A stretch of DNA of 64,000 nucleotides from an uncultured Senegalimassilia sp. (GTDB taxonomy: Bacteria; Actinomycetota; Coriobacteriia; Coriobacteriales; Eggerthellaceae): contig NZ_CAKUAT010000007.1 of the NCBI RefSeq assembly GCF_934636665.1, forward strand, positions 1-64,000, given 5' to 3'. Of this stretch, positions 8,232 to 16,855 are shown piece after piece. The notes below the pieces were generated by a model that was not told the DNA's origin, did no database searches, and worked only from the letters and a program-made list of their open reading frames with translations. A program made the translations under genes and the position numbers. Each line of letters opens with the position of its first letter. Position 1 is the first letter of the stretch.

Positions 8232-9416
8232 ATGCCAAGTGCCAAGAATTTCCTCGGTCTGCTCGAAAAACTACAGAGCGCCGATATCACGGTTCATCAG
8301 AACCGCTGCGCCGTCGTGCGCAATCGCAATGCCACGTGCATGAAGTGCGCGGAGGTGTGCACGTCGGGCTGCATATCCTATAACGACAACGAGCTGATCA
8401 TCTCGCCGGAGAAATGCATCGGCTGCGGCACGTGCGCCACCGTGTGCCCCACGTGCGCGCTCGAGGCCCATCGTCCCAACGACGCCGAGCTGCTGCATCG
8501 CTGCATCCAGGCCATGCGCGCCGCCGACGGCGAGGTGGTCATCGCGTGCGAGCAAATCGTGAATGCTGCAGAAGGGCTGCTTGACCTGGAGAAAGTCGTG
8601 TCCGTCACGTGTCTTGGGCGCGTGGAGGAAAGCCTGCTGGTCACCCTGGCCGTGGCCGGCGCCAAGCACGTCAGCCTGGTGGAGGGCAAGTGCGCCGCCT
8701 GCGAGCACGCCACCGGGTTCCATATGGCCGAGCAGGTGCGCGATACCGCCAACACGCTGCTGGAAACGTGGAACAGCGACATGCGCGTCGACCTGGTGAA
8801 GAAGTTCCCGCACCAGGTGCGCCTCGAGGGCAAATCCAGCTTCGACGCCGGCAAGCGCAGGTTCTTCGCGGAAATGGGCTCCGAGGCGAAGGCAGCCGCC
8901 GGCACCACCGCCGACTATGCCGTGAAGGAAACGCTCGGCATCGAGGAGAAGCCCGAATCGCGCTTCCAGAAAGTGATGGAGGACGGCACGTTGCCCCACT
9001 TCATCCCCGATCGCCGTGAGCTGCTGCTGAACAGCCTGTCCAGCTTGGGCGAGCCGCAGGACGTCATGATCGAGACGCGCCTGTGGGGCCACGTCATCAT
9101 CGACCCGGACAAATGCAGCAGCTGCCAGATGTGCGCGACGTTCTGCCCGACCGGCGCCATCAGCAAGTTCACCGACGAGGACGGCACGTTCGGCGTGGAG
9201 CATTTCCCTGGCGATTGCGTGAAATGCCGTTGCTGCACGGACATCTGCCCGCAGCAGGCGCTCACGCTCTCCGACGAGGTGTTCGCCGTCGACCTGCTCT
9301 CGGGTGCGGTGGAACGCTACGAGATGAAGCCGCCCGCGCATCCCGTGGGCGATCCGCATCAGATCTGGCACACCATGAAGGACCTGCTCGGCTGCGATCA
9401 GGTCTACGAGCGCTAA
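8232..9416 (+). CDS. Polyferredoxin-like Fe-S protein (four cluster motifs)
   Basis: A 394-residue soluble protein with two pairs of ferredoxin motifs. The N-terminal pair comprises CMKCAEVCTSGC and CIGCGTCATVCPTC. The C-terminal pair comprises CSSCQMCATFCP and CVKCRCCTDICP. The roughly 200-residue middle has a strand-helix pattern and two further cysteines in EGKCAACEHATG, preceded by a CLGRVEESLL segment. This resembles the electron-bifurcation or hydrogenase-delta-like modules in anaerobic Fe-S proteins, but I cannot name the family. It likely carries electrons in the cytoplasm, because no signal peptide or membrane segment is present. The start follows GAAAGGGG. A terminator follows at 9441. 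Confidence 0.75.
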   Translation: MPSAKNFLGLLEKLQSADITVHQNRCAVVRNRNATCMKCAEVCTSGCISYNDNELIISPEKCIGCGTCATVCPTCALEAHRPNDAELLHRCIQAMRAADGEVVIACEQIVNAAEGLLDLEKVVSVTCLGRVEESLLVTLAVAGAKHVSLVEGKCAACEHATGFHMAEQVRDTANTLLETWNSDMRVDLVKKFPHQVRLEGKSSFDAGKRRFFAEMGSEAKAAAGTTADYAVKETLGIEEKPESRFQKVMEDGTLPHFIPDRRELLLNSLSSLGEPQDVMIETRLWGHVIIDPDKCSSCQMCATFCPTGAISKFTDEDGTFGVEHFPGDCVKCRCCTDICPQQALTLSDEVFAVDLLSGAVERYEMKPPAHPVGDPHQIWHTMKDLLGCDQVYER

Positions 9417-9440
9417 ATCCGCTTCCATAGCTTCCGCATG

Positions 9441-9472
9441 CGGGGCCGTCCTACGGGGCGGCCCCGTTCTTT
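9441..9472 (+). terminator. Intrinsic terminator
   Basis: CGGGGCCG (9441-9448) pairs with CGGCCCCG (9459-9466), followed by TTCTTT. Confidence 0.85.
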
Positions 9473-9566
9473 AAGCCCGTTTTCAGGCTGCGCCGTATAC
9501 TGTTGACCAAAAGAATGCATGCCTGCGCCCTGCGGTGCGGGTTCGGGAATCGACGGAAGGCACACC

Positions 9567-10250
9567 ATGCAGATCCTCATCGTGGAAGACGACGTGCGGC
9601 TGGCCCGCGCGCTGGCGCACATCCTGGAGGAGAACGGCTACGGCACCGACGTGGTGCACAACGGCGCCGATGGGCTGGCCTATGCCGAAAGCGGTATCTA
9701 CGACGTGGTCATCCTGGACGTCATGCTGCCGAAGATGGACGGTTTCGCGGTAGTGGCCGAATTGCGCCGCAAGAACGTGAGCACGCCGGTGCTGCTGCTC
9801 ACCGCGCGCGATGCCGTGCCCGACAAGATTACCGGTCTGGACAGCGGCGCCGATGACTACATGACCAAGCCTTTCAGTCCCGCCGAGCTGCTGGCGCATC
9901 TGCGCGCCCTCACGCGCCGCCAGGGCGAGGTGATCTTCGAGAAGCTCGATGCGGGCGATCTTTCGCTGAATCTGGAAAGCTATGACCTGACGTGCGGGCA
10001 GAAGACCATCCATCTGTCGTTCAAGGAGTTTTCCCTGGCGAAGGTGCTTATGAGCAATGCCGGCCAGGTGGTGTCGAAGGAGCTGCTCATCGAGCGCGTG
10101 TGGGGTGTGGAATCGAGCGCCGAGGACAACAATGTGGAAGCCTATGTCAGCTTCCTTCGCAAGAAGATGCGCTTTCTGGGCTCGCAGGCGTGCATCGAGA
10201 CCATCCGCAAGGCTGGCTACCGTTTCGCCGCCGACGGCGCCGCGGCCTAA
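9567..10250 (+). CDS. OmpR/PhoB-family response regulator
   Basis: A 227-residue cytoplasmic regulator. The receiver domain has an acidic pocket (E7, D8, D9), phosphoacceptor D51 (VVILDVMLPK), the T/S switch in LLLTARD and the conserved Lys in DDYMTKPF. The second half is an OmpR-type winged helix ending in the usual TIRKAGYRF. The start at 9567 follows GGAAGG. The paired sensor kinase begins 12 bases after the stop, so the two form an operon. The targets and signal are unknown. Confidence 0.92.
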   Translation: MQILIVEDDVRLARALAHILEENGYGTDVVHNGADGLAYAESGIYDVVILDVMLPKMDGFAVVAELRRKNVSTPVLLLTARDAVPDKITGLDSGADDYMTKPFSPAELLAHLRALTRRQGEVIFEKLDAGDLSLNLESYDLTCGQKTIHLSFKEFSLAKVLMSNAGQVVSKELLIERVWGVESSAEDNNVEAYVSFLRKKMRFLGSQACIETIRKAGYRFAADGAAA

Positions 10251-10262
10251 GGCGGCCGCCCT

Positions 10263-11741
10263 ATGCTGAAAAAGCTCCGCATCAAGTTCATAGCGTTGAA
10301 CATGGCCACCGTCGCCGTCGTGCTGACGGTGGTTTTCACGACTATCTGCGTGGTGAACCATCGGCAAAGCGTCGCCACGGTCGATGGCGCGCTCAACCAG
10401 GCCATCGCGCAGGCCGCCGAGCACCAGGGCAGGCAGATGGGGAAGGACGCGTTGGGCGAAGGCCAGCCCGCGCCTGACGATGGCGGGGCGGACGACCCGG
10501 CCGTCTCCGGCGACCAGGAGACGTCGGCCCAGGTTGCCGGGCAGGCCGCCGGCTTTGCGGAAGCCGATGCCGCCGTGGGCCGGGAGGACGTCGGGGCCGA
10601 TGCGCTCGCCGGCTCTGCCGATCAGGAGCTCGCCGTTGCCGACTCCTCCGACGTCGCGGCGCCGCCGACCATCGGCGGTCGCGAGCGCGACGGGGGGCAG
10701 GTCATCCCCATGGCGCTGTTCTCCGTGTCCGTGGACGGGGCCATGACCGCGCTCGGCCGCTACAACACGGCGTCTATCAGCCAAGACGTGCTCGAGCAAG
10801 CCGGTCAGCAGCTCGCCGGCGCCGACGAGGGCTTCGGCAGCCTATCCGACCTGGGCCTGTTCTACGTGAAACGCCAGGCGGGCGGCGTCATGTATCTGGC
10901 GTTCGCCGACATGGGCAGCGCGAGCGGCTGGCGCACCCTGGCGGCCACGCTCGCCGTGGTGGAGGTCGCGGCGCTGGCGGTGTTCTTCGTTATCAGCCTG
11001 TTCTTCAGCCGCTGGGCGCTGCGCCCCGTCGCCCGCGCTTGGACGCAGCAGCGCCGCTTCGTTGCCGACGCGTCGCACGACCTGAAAACCCCGCTCACCG
11101 TCATCCTGGCCAACACGTCCATCGCGCTCGAGCATCCCGAGCGCAGCGTGGCAAGCCAAAGCCAATGGCTCGAGAGCACGCAGCACGAGGCCGAGGCTAT
11201 GCAGGGCCTGGTGGGCGACTTGCTCGCGCTGGCGAAGATGGACGAGGAGGAGGCGGCCGCGCAGTCCGGCGCCGCCCGTCCGGCCTTCGAGGAAGTCGAC
11301 CTGTCCGACGTGCTCGAAGGCGAGGTGCTGCAGTTCGAATCGGTGGCGTTCGAGCGCGGCGTGAAGCTGGAATCGCAGGTGGAGCCCGGCATCGAGCTGC
11401 GCGGCAACGAGCAGCGGCTGCGCCGTTTGGCGGGCACGCTCATCGACAACGCCTGCAAGTACGTCGACGATGGGGGAGCGGTCGACGTGTCGCTTTCGCG
11501 CTCGGCCAAGCAGGCGAGGCTTGCGGTGCGCAACACCGGCGCGCCCATATCTCCCGAGGACCTTCCCCACGTGTTCGACCGCTTCTATCGCGCGGACAAG
11601 GCGCGCACGGGCAGCGCCGGCGGGCACGGTCTGGGGCTCGCCATCGCGCGGGCCATCGCCGAGGAGCACGGCGGCACGCTAACGGTCTCCAGCACGCAGG
11701 CCGAAGGCACCGTGTTTACCGCAACCCTGCCGTTGAAGTAA
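10263..11741 (+). CDS. Sensor histidine kinase
   Basis: A 492-residue membrane kinase. One membrane segment (about residues 8-30) is followed by an extracellular region that includes about 80 residues of low-complexity Ala/Asp/Gly/Glu sequence (about 60-140) and a small folded part. A second membrane segment lies at about 220-243. A HisKA box (DASHDLKTPLT, about residues 268-278) and a HATPase domain with N (DNACKYV), DRFYRAD and GGHGLGLAIARAIAEEHGG boxes follow. No clear HAMP is visible between the second segment and the H-box, which is common in this subgroup. It phosphorylates the preceding regulator. The low-complexity sensor part is unusual and may be a flexible wall-spanning spacer. Confidence 0.9.
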   Translation: MLKKLRIKFIALNMATVAVVLTVVFTTICVVNHRQSVATVDGALNQAIAQAAEHQGRQMGKDALGEGQPAPDDGGADDPAVSGDQETSAQVAGQAAGFAEADAAVGREDVGADALAGSADQELAVADSSDVAAPPTIGGRERDGGQVIPMALFSVSVDGAMTALGRYNTASISQDVLEQAGQQLAGADEGFGSLSDLGLFYVKRQAGGVMYLAFADMGSASGWRTLAATLAVVEVAALAVFFVISLFFSRWALRPVARAWTQQRRFVADASHDLKTPLTVILANTSIALEHPERSVASQSQWLESTQHEAEAMQGLVGDLLALAKMDEEEAAAQSGAARPAFEEVDLSDVLEGEVLQFESVAFERGVKLESQVEPGIELRGNEQRLRRLAGTLIDNACKYVDDGGAVDVSLSRSAKQARLAVRNTGAPISPEDLPHVFDRFYRADKARTGSAGGHGLGLAIARAIAEEHGGTLTVSSTQAEGTVFTATLPLK

Positions 11742-11743
11742 CC

Positions 11744-11832
11744 CGCGAACAGGGGACGGAGGTGTGTTCGCGGTTAACCCCCGCACTTCCGTCGACGTAT
11801 CCGTGTGAACACACCTCCGTCCCCTGTTCGCG
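11744..11832. repeat. REP-like inverted repeat, copy 1
   Basis: A perfect 26-base inverted repeat (11744-11769 with 11807-11832) carries the core ACAGGGGACGGAGGTGTG. It starts 3 bases after the kinase stop codon. A second copy of the same element is at 25127-25210. Each arm is itself an imperfect palindrome (GAAC...GTTC). Confidence 0.85.
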
Positions 11833-11951
11833 AATCAAGTGCCCCTGCCCTGCGCCGCTCGCCGCGTTGCTTTCGTGGAAGCTCCGCCGGGGCGCTCATC
11901 GGTGCTATCATACGTGTTTACTTGCAAATCACGGAACAAGCGAGGCAGCCC

Positions 11952-13304
11952 ATGCTTTTGTGCGCGCAGTACGTGCTTCCCATCACGTCGGAACCCATCC
12001 ACAACGGTGCGGTGCTCGTTCGCGACGGCGCCATCCGCGACGTCGGCGACGCCGCCATGCTCAAGTTGCGCTATCCCGATGAGGAAGTCTCCGATTTCGG
12101 CCAGGCGGCCATCCTGCCCGGCTTCGTCGACCTGCACACCCACCTGGAGAACGCGGTCATGCGCGGCATCGTCCACGATGTCCCCTACGCTACTTGGATC
12201 ATGACCATGCGCGAGCTGTCCGCGAAGATGGACGCCGCCGATTGGTACGATTCGGCCATCCTGGGCGGCCTCGAGTCGCTGTCCAGCGGCATCACCACCG
12301 TGGCCGACATCACCACTTCGGGCGCCAGCTGCACCGCCATGCAGAAGCTGGGCATGCGCGGCGTCGTCTACCGCGAGGTGGGCGCCATGGACCGCCGCCG
12401 CGTGGACTTCGCCATGCATCAGGCTGAGAACGACCTGGCCCATTGGCGGGAAGAGGTCGATTCCGACCGCCTTGCCGTCGGCCTGGCCCCGTCGTCGCTG
12501 TTCACCTGCAACCCGGAGATCTTCCGCAAGGTCGCCCAGCTCGCCTCCAAGGAGAACCTCCCCGTGGCGCTGCGCCTGGCCGGCGACCGCGAGGAGTGCG
12601 ACTTCGTGCGCTACGGCTCCTCGCCCTTCTCCGTCCACTCCATGGACACCACGCGCTGCTACGTGGAGGTCCCGCCGTGGCTGCCCACGGGCACCACGCC
12701 GGTCAACTACGTGCTGAACTGGGGCGCGTTCGAGAGCGACAACGTCATGATGGTGCACGGCGTCTACGTCGACGACCATGACGTGGCCAAGCTCAAGGAG
12801 TACGACGTCTCCGTGGCCAGCTGCCCGCGCATCAACGCCCAGCTGGGCATGGGCGTGGCCCCGCTCGCCGAGTTCCTGAACAACGGCCTGCGCGTGGGCC
12901 TGGGCACCGACAGCCCCGCCGCCACCGACTCCACCGACATGATCTCGGAGATGCACATCGGCATGCTCATCCAGCGCGCCGTGAATCCGCGCAGCTTCAT
13001 GAAGTCCTCCACCATGCTGGAGATGGCCACCATCGGCGGCGCCCGCGCGCTGCGCATGGACGACAAGGTGGGCAGCCTGGAAGTGGGCAAGCTGGCCGAC
13101 GTCATCGCCGTCGACCTGTCCGGCTCGCACCAAACGCCGGCCACCGACCCGGTCTCGGCCGTGGTCAACGCCTGCAACGGCTCCGACGTGCTCATGACCA
13201 TGGTGGGCGGCAACGTGCTGTACGAGAAGAGCAGCTGGCATGTGGGCGTGGAAGTGGCCCGCAGCATCGCCCGCGTCATCGAGATCCGCAGCAAGCTGAG
13301 GTAG
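11952..13304 (+). CDS. Amidohydrolase-superfamily protein (SAH/MTA deaminase-like, altered active site)
   Basis: A 450-residue protein with the cytosine deaminase/SAH deaminase arrangement. It has an N-terminal composite beta domain, HTH (H62 and H64) in VDLHTHLENA, MVHGVYVDD (H269), CPRINAQLGMGVAP and GLGTDSPAATD (D320). Two family sites are changed. The usual GLxPHxPYT segment reads GLAPSSLFT (178-185), and the usual HLHxAE reads ALRLAGDREE (206-215), so a zinc-ligand His and the catalytic Glu appear to be missing. Deaminase activity is therefore doubtful. The start at 11952 is preceded only by a weak GAGG. Its neighbours are a small membrane protein and the Tat genes. Confidence 0.75.
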   Translation: MLLCAQYVLPITSEPIHNGAVLVRDGAIRDVGDAAMLKLRYPDEEVSDFGQAAILPGFVDLHTHLENAVMRGIVHDVPYATWIMTMRELSAKMDAADWYDSAILGGLESLSSGITTVADITTSGASCTAMQKLGMRGVVYREVGAMDRRRVDFAMHQAENDLAHWREEVDSDRLAVGLAPSSLFTCNPEIFRKVAQLASKENLPVALRLAGDREECDFVRYGSSPFSVHSMDTTRCYVEVPPWLPTGTTPVNYVLNWGAFESDNVMMVHGVYVDDHDVAKLKEYDVSVASCPRINAQLGMGVAPLAEFLNNGLRVGLGTDSPAATDSTDMISEMHIGMLIQRAVNPRSFMKSSTMLEMATIGGARALRMDDKVGSLEVGKLADVIAVDLSGSHQTPATDPVSAVVNACNGSDVLMTMVGGNVLYEKSSWHVGVEVARSIARVIEIRSKLR

Positions 13305-13310
13305 CGCGCC

Positions 13311-13505
13311 ATGGGAACGAACCAGAAGCTCACGGCCAAGCAGAAGGCCGAACGCATCAAGGCGGCGCAGGAGCGCGAGGCGCGCGAGAAGGCGCGCCGC
13401 GAGGCGGCTGCCCGCACCAAGAAGATCTTCACCGTGGTGGTGTGCGTCATCCTGGTGCTGGCGCTCGGCATCCCCACCATCGCGCTTTCCGTGCTGTCCA
13501 TGTAG
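13311..13505 (+). CDS. Small single-pass membrane protein
   Basis: A 64-residue protein. The first 40 residues form a highly charged helix rich in Lys, Arg, Glu and Ala, followed by one hydrophobic segment (IFTVVVCVILVLALGIP) and a short tail. It starts 6 bases after the amidohydrolase stop, with GAGGT as a possible ribosome site, so it is probably co-transcribed. The function is unknown. The arrangement suggests a cytoplasmic coiled-coil with a C-terminal anchor. Confidence 0.65.
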   Translation: MGTNQKLTAKQKAERIKAAQEREAREKARREAAARTKKIFTVVVCVILVLALGIPTIALSVLSM

Positions 13506-13523
13506 CAACCCTTGGCAGCGGAT

Positions 13524-13600
13524 AACGCCCCGGTCCCCGAATGCTGCTTCCCTAGCAGAACTTTTCTGTAAAGGAAGTGCGCGCGAAGGGGGTCGGGGCG
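13524..13600 (+). terminator. Possible long-loop terminator or structured leader upstream of tatA
   Basis: AACGCCCCGGTCCCC (13524-13538) pairs with GGGGGTCGGGGCGTT near 13588-13602 with two mismatches, followed by TTGTG. The loop is about 50 bases, which is long for a terminator. Confidence 0.35.
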
Positions 13601-13673
13601 TTTGTGCTACCATGAATGGCTGTCGCGCGCAAGCGCGAAAAGAGTAAAGGGAACGCACGCAAAGGGGAATGCT

Positions 13674-14240
13674 TTGTTTGGTATCGGTGGATTTGAGCTC
13701 TTTCTCATTCTGCTGTTCGGTTTCCTGCTGTTCGGCCCCGACAAGCTGCCCGCAATGGCGAAAACGCTTGGCAAGGCCATCGGCAAGTTCCGCAACGCGC
13801 AGGAGGAGATGAACAAGGTTATCAAGAACGAGGTGTACGACCCCGATTCCGACGAGCCGTTCAAGAACCCGCTCGACGTCATGGAGAAGGCCGCCGACGC
13901 CGGCAAGAAGGCCGCCAATGGCGCAAGCAGGGCCGTGAACAGCGCAAGCAAGGCCGTGTCCTCGCATAGCTCCTCCGCCACGGCATCCAAGCCGCGCCCG
14001 GCGGGGCAGCAGGAAAGCTTCAGCGAGCGCAAGGCCCGCTATGATCGCGAGCGCGCCGCCAAGCAGGCTGCCGAAGCCGAAAGGGCCGAGGCCGCCAAGC
14101 AGGCCGCGCTGGCAGCTGCCGACGCCAAGTCGGCCGAGGCCGCAGCTCCCGAAACCGCCGCGCAAGCGGCTCCTGCGGCGCCCGCCGCACCGGCAGCGCC
14201 CGCTGCAGAATCTTCCGCCACCGAAACGAAGGGGGAGTAA
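13674..14240 (+). CDS. tatA: Twin-arginine translocase TatA/TatB-type subunit
   Basis: A 188-residue protein starting at a TTG codon (13674), chosen because AAAGGGGA precedes it and the encoded MFGIGGFELFLILL is the standard Tat N-terminus. One membrane helix ends at FGPDKLP, followed by the amphipathic helix (AKTLGKAIGKFRNAQEEM). The FGP-DKLP hinge and the length are more TatB-like. The last 70 residues are Ala/Glu/Lys and then Ala/Pro-rich. tatC begins 3 bases downstream. Because only one TatA-family gene is present here it may serve both roles, or a second copy may lie elsewhere. It supports export of Tat substrates such as NapG and the flavin reductase at 26359. Confidence 0.85.
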   Translation: MFGIGGFELFLILLFGFLLFGPDKLPAMAKTLGKAIGKFRNAQEEMNKVIKNEVYDPDSDEPFKNPLDVMEKAADAGKKAANGASRAVNSASKAVSSHSSSATASKPRPAGQQESFSERKARYDRERAAKQAAEAERAEAAKQAALAAADAKSAEAAAPETAAQAAPAAPAAPAAPAAESSATETKGE

Positions 14241-14243
14241 CCG

Positions 14244-15077
14244 ATGCCTATCGGACCGGCGCGAATGCCCCTATTCGATCATCTGGGCGAGCTGCGCATG
14301 CGCTTGGTGCGCATCGTCGTGTGCCTGCTCGTCGGCGTGTGCGTGTTCTACTTCGCCACGCCCACCATGGGCCAGTTCCTGATGATCCCCATCGCCGAGT
14401 ACCTGCCGAAGGGCCCCGACGGCCTGCCGTCGTTCATGGCCATCGACCCGTTCGAGGCGTTCTCCACCCGCTTCAAGATCTCCATCTGGGCGGCCATCGT
14501 GGCCTGTTCGCCGGTTATCCTGTGGCAGCTGCTGGCGTTCTTCCTGCCGGCGCTCAAGCCCAACGAGCGCAAGTGGTTCATCCCCACGTTCGCCGCGGCC
14601 GTGGCGCTGTTCATCGTGGGCACGGTGTTCTGCTACTGCATCATCCTGAACCCGGCGTTCCAGTGGCTCACCGACCAGGCCATGGGCCTGGGCACCGTCA
14701 CGCCGCGCATGGCCAGCTACGTGGATATCATCATCAAGTTCGAGCTGGGCTTCGGCGTGGCCTTCGAGTTGCCGCTGGTCATCTTCTACCTGGTGGTGTT
14801 CAACGTGGTGCCGTACAAGAAGCTGCGCGATAGCTGGCGCGGCATCTACGTCGGCCTGCTGGTGTTCTGCGCCATCGTTACGCCCGACGCCTCCCCGGTC
14901 ACCATGGCGCTCATGTTCGCCGCGCTGATCGTGTTGTACGAGGTGTCGCTGCTGCTGGCGCGCATCGCCTTGGGCAGGCGCATCAAGAAGCAGAACGAGG
15001 AGCTTGCGAAGGAGGAGGGTGCTGCTCAGGTGGCCGCTCCCAAGACCAAGAAGCTCAAGGCCGTGAAGCGCAAGTAG
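14244..15077 (+). CDS. tatC: Sec-independent protein translocase TatC
   Basis: A 277-residue membrane protein with six hydrophobic segments and the N-terminal TatC signature LFDHLGELRMRL, where the conserved Glu contacts the twin-arginine signal. FEAFSTRFKIS and the later WR.IYVGLLVFCAIVTPDASP motif are also standard. The Lys-rich C-terminal tail (KKLKAVKRK) is cytoplasmic. A GGGGGAG ribosome site overlaps the end of tatA, so the pair is co-translated. A terminator follows at 15108. Confidence 0.95.
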   Translation: MPIGPARMPLFDHLGELRMRLVRIVVCLLVGVCVFYFATPTMGQFLMIPIAEYLPKGPDGLPSFMAIDPFEAFSTRFKISIWAAIVACSPVILWQLLAFFLPALKPNERKWFIPTFAAAVALFIVGTVFCYCIILNPAFQWLTDQAMGLGTVTPRMASYVDIIIKFELGFGVAFELPLVIFYLVVFNVVPYKKLRDSWRGIYVGLLVFCAIVTPDASPVTMALMFAALIVLYEVSLLLARIALGRRIKKQNEELAKEEGAAQVAAPKTKKLKAVKRK

Positions 15078-15107
15078 CTTCGCCGGCAAACATATATGGT
15101 TAACCTG

Positions 15108-15134
15108 AAGGCCCGCTGCGTGCGGGCCTTCTTG
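15108..15134 (+). terminator. Intrinsic terminator after tatC
   Basis: AAGGCCCGC (15108-15116) pairs with GCGGGCCTT (15122-15130), followed by CTT. Confidence 0.8.
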
Positions 15135-15205
15135 GGATAGTATGGGGTTCGTACCAATGGCGTGCGGCGCGGGCGCTGCACGGTTTCGCGGATCGAAGGA
15201 GCTGC

Positions 15206-15559
15206 ATGCACGAGCTAGGAATCATGACCGGCGTCATGGAGGCGGTGGAGAAGTCCGCCGTGCAGGCGGGCGCCACGAAGGTGCTCAAGGTCACGCTGTC
15301 CATCGGCGAGATGACCGAGGCCATCGAGGACTCGCTGCGCTTCGCGTTCGAAGTGCTCACGGAAGGCACCATGAGCGAGGGCGCGGAGCTTGAGATCAAC
15401 ATGGTGAAGCCTCGAAGCCTTTGCTTGGATTGCGGCGCCGAGTACGAGCACGACCGCTTCCACATGGTGTGCCCCGAGTGCGGCGGCTACAACACGAAGC
15501 TTTTGGCCGGTCGCGAGCTGCAGATCGACTCCATCGAGGTCGACCTGCCCGATGACTAA
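15206..15559 (+). CDS. hypA: Hydrogenase/nickel metallochaperone HypA
   Basis: A 117-residue protein with the MHE nickel-binding N-terminus (MHELGIM) and a zinc ribbon formed by CLDCG and CPECGG. HypA delivers nickel with HypB to the large subunit of [NiFe]-hydrogenase. The ATG follows AAGGAG. hypB lies 207 bases downstream on the same strand. No hydrogenase structural genes or hypCDEF are in the window. Confidence 0.93.
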   Translation: MHELGIMTGVMEAVEKSAVQAGATKVLKVTLSIGEMTEAIEDSLRFAFEVLTEGTMSEGAELEINMVKPRSLCLDCGAEYEHDRFHMVCPECGGYNTKLLAGRELQIDSIEVDLPDD

Positions 15560-15766
15560 CGGGCACCGGCACAACGTTGCGTGGCGGACGCTTGCCGTAG
15601 GGACGGCCGCCTTCGAGCGTACGCGCCCGATGACCCTGCCGGAAGACCGCGCGGGGGGCTCTTCCCCGTGTGGCGCTGCCGGAAGGCCGCGAGCGTTCGC
15701 GTTCGCCGCGCCTTCCCAATCTGGTTCATAACTCAAACCGCTGCTTGATCAATAGGAGGAATCAGC

Positions 15767-16420
15767 ATGCAAATCGATATGAAGCAACCCATCCTTGACA
15801 AGAACGATCAGCTGGCGGCGCAGCTGCGCAAGCGCTTCGCCGACAACCACGTGTACGTGCTCGACCTGCTTGCCAGCCCTGGCTCCGGCAAGACGTCCAC
15901 CATCCTGGCCACCATCGAGGCGCTGCGCGACGAGTTCAACATCGCCGTCATCGAGGGCGACATCGCCAGCAACGTGGACGCCGAGAAGATCAAGGCGCAG
16001 GGCATCGCGGCCGTGCAGATCAACACGGGTGGCGCATGCCACCTGGAGTCCAACATGATCAGCCGCGCCATCGACGTGCTCGACCTGGAGCGCCTGGACC
16101 TGATCATCGTGGAGAACGTGGGCAACCTGGTGTGCCCGACCGACTTCGACCTGGGCGAGAACGCCAAGGTCATGATTTTGTCCGTGCCCGAGGGCGACGA
16201 CAAACCACTTAAGTATCCCGGCGTTTTCCAGGCGGCGAAGGTGGTCATCCTGAACAAGGTGGACACCATGCCCGTGTTCAACTTCGATCGCGAGGCGTTC
16301 GACGCCAGCGTGCGCCAGCTCAACCCGCAGGCTCCCATCTTCCCCATCGCCGCTACCAAGGGCGAGGGCGTCGAGGAATGGGCAACCTGGCTGGCCGAGC
16401 AGATCCGCGCCATCCAGTAG
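15767..16420 (+). CDS. hypB: Hydrogenase nickel incorporation GTPase HypB
   Basis: A 217-residue SIMIBI-class GTPase. It has a P-loop SPGSGKT (37-43), switch residues in EGDIAS, the metal-binding Cys-His of TGGACHLE, ENVGNLVCP, and the NKVD base-recognition motif. It lacks the His-rich N-terminal nickel store found in some HypB proteins. GTP hydrolysis drives nickel transfer with HypA. AGGAGG precedes the ATG. The 207-base gap from hypA contains two similar CTGCCGGAAG-CCGCG segments but no gene. Confidence 0.93.
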   Translation: MQIDMKQPILDKNDQLAAQLRKRFADNHVYVLDLLASPGSGKTSTILATIEALRDEFNIAVIEGDIASNVDAEKIKAQGIAAVQINTGGACHLESNMISRAIDVLDLERLDLIIVENVGNLVCPTDFDLGENAKVMILSVPEGDDKPLKYPGVFQAAKVVILNKVDTMPVFNFDREAFDASVRQLNPQAPIFPIAATKGEGVEEWATWLAEQIRAIQ

Positions 16421-16440
16421 CACGGCGAACATATCCCGTC

Positions 16441-16484
16441 CAAGCAGGCGGCATGTCGCAAGGCATGCCGCCTGCTTGCGTTTT
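16441..16484 (+). terminator. Intrinsic terminator after hypB
   Basis: CAAGCAGGCGGCATG (16441-16455) pairs perfectly with CATGCCGCCTGCTTG (16464-16478), followed by CGTTTT. Confidence 0.9.
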
Positions 16485-16630
16485 CGGACGTTTCCCGACG
16501 TATGCCCATTGCTGCTTCCAAAGGGGTGACAAAACTAGGCAAAAATTCCGACAAGTGCGGCGAATGTTACAAGCAGAATAGCAGGTCATGCGCTCAAACC
16601 GATAGATTCCCTAAATGATATCCCTCTGAC

Positions 16631-16659
16631 TTGACACCCCTCTGCCACCTTGCAATAAT
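16631..16659 (+). promoter_or_regulatory. Strong sigma70-type promoter of the surface operon
   Basis: TTGACA (16631-16636), a 17-base spacer and AATAAT (16654-16659). It predicts a leader of about 190 bases before the ATG at 16856. The leader contains several hairpins, for example CCGTT with AACGG near 16695-16712 and GCCGGC pairs near 16786-16804. I do not recognise a known riboswitch in it. Confidence 0.7.
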
Positions 16660-16855
16660 CAGCATGAGTGGATTAAGGGCACATCGAGGAGCTCCGTTTC
16701 GCGGAACGGCCCTTCCCGGTTGCTGGTGATATGCCGACCGTCCCCTGGGGGCGAAACGCATCGCGTTCGCATGGGTGGGGAAGCGCCGGCAAGCGGCGCG
16801 CCGGCTCGTTCTTGCAGCAAGTTGACGCGTTCAGACGAGAACGAACGGAGCTGCT

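Noticed and set aside
13602..13673. Upstream extension of tatA to an earlier start
   Set aside because: The TTG at 13674 has a well-placed AAAGGGG and gives the standard Tat N-terminus; an extension would put a charged stretch before the membrane helix.
11835..14165. Long minus-strand frame opposite the amidohydrolase and tatA
   Set aside because: The plus-strand genes have recognisable motifs and ribosome sites; the antisense translation is low-complexity.
16660..16855. Cyclic-di-GMP (GEMM) riboswitch in the surface operon leader
   Set aside because: The hallmark conserved strings of the GEMM aptamer could not be found; only generic GC hairpins are present.
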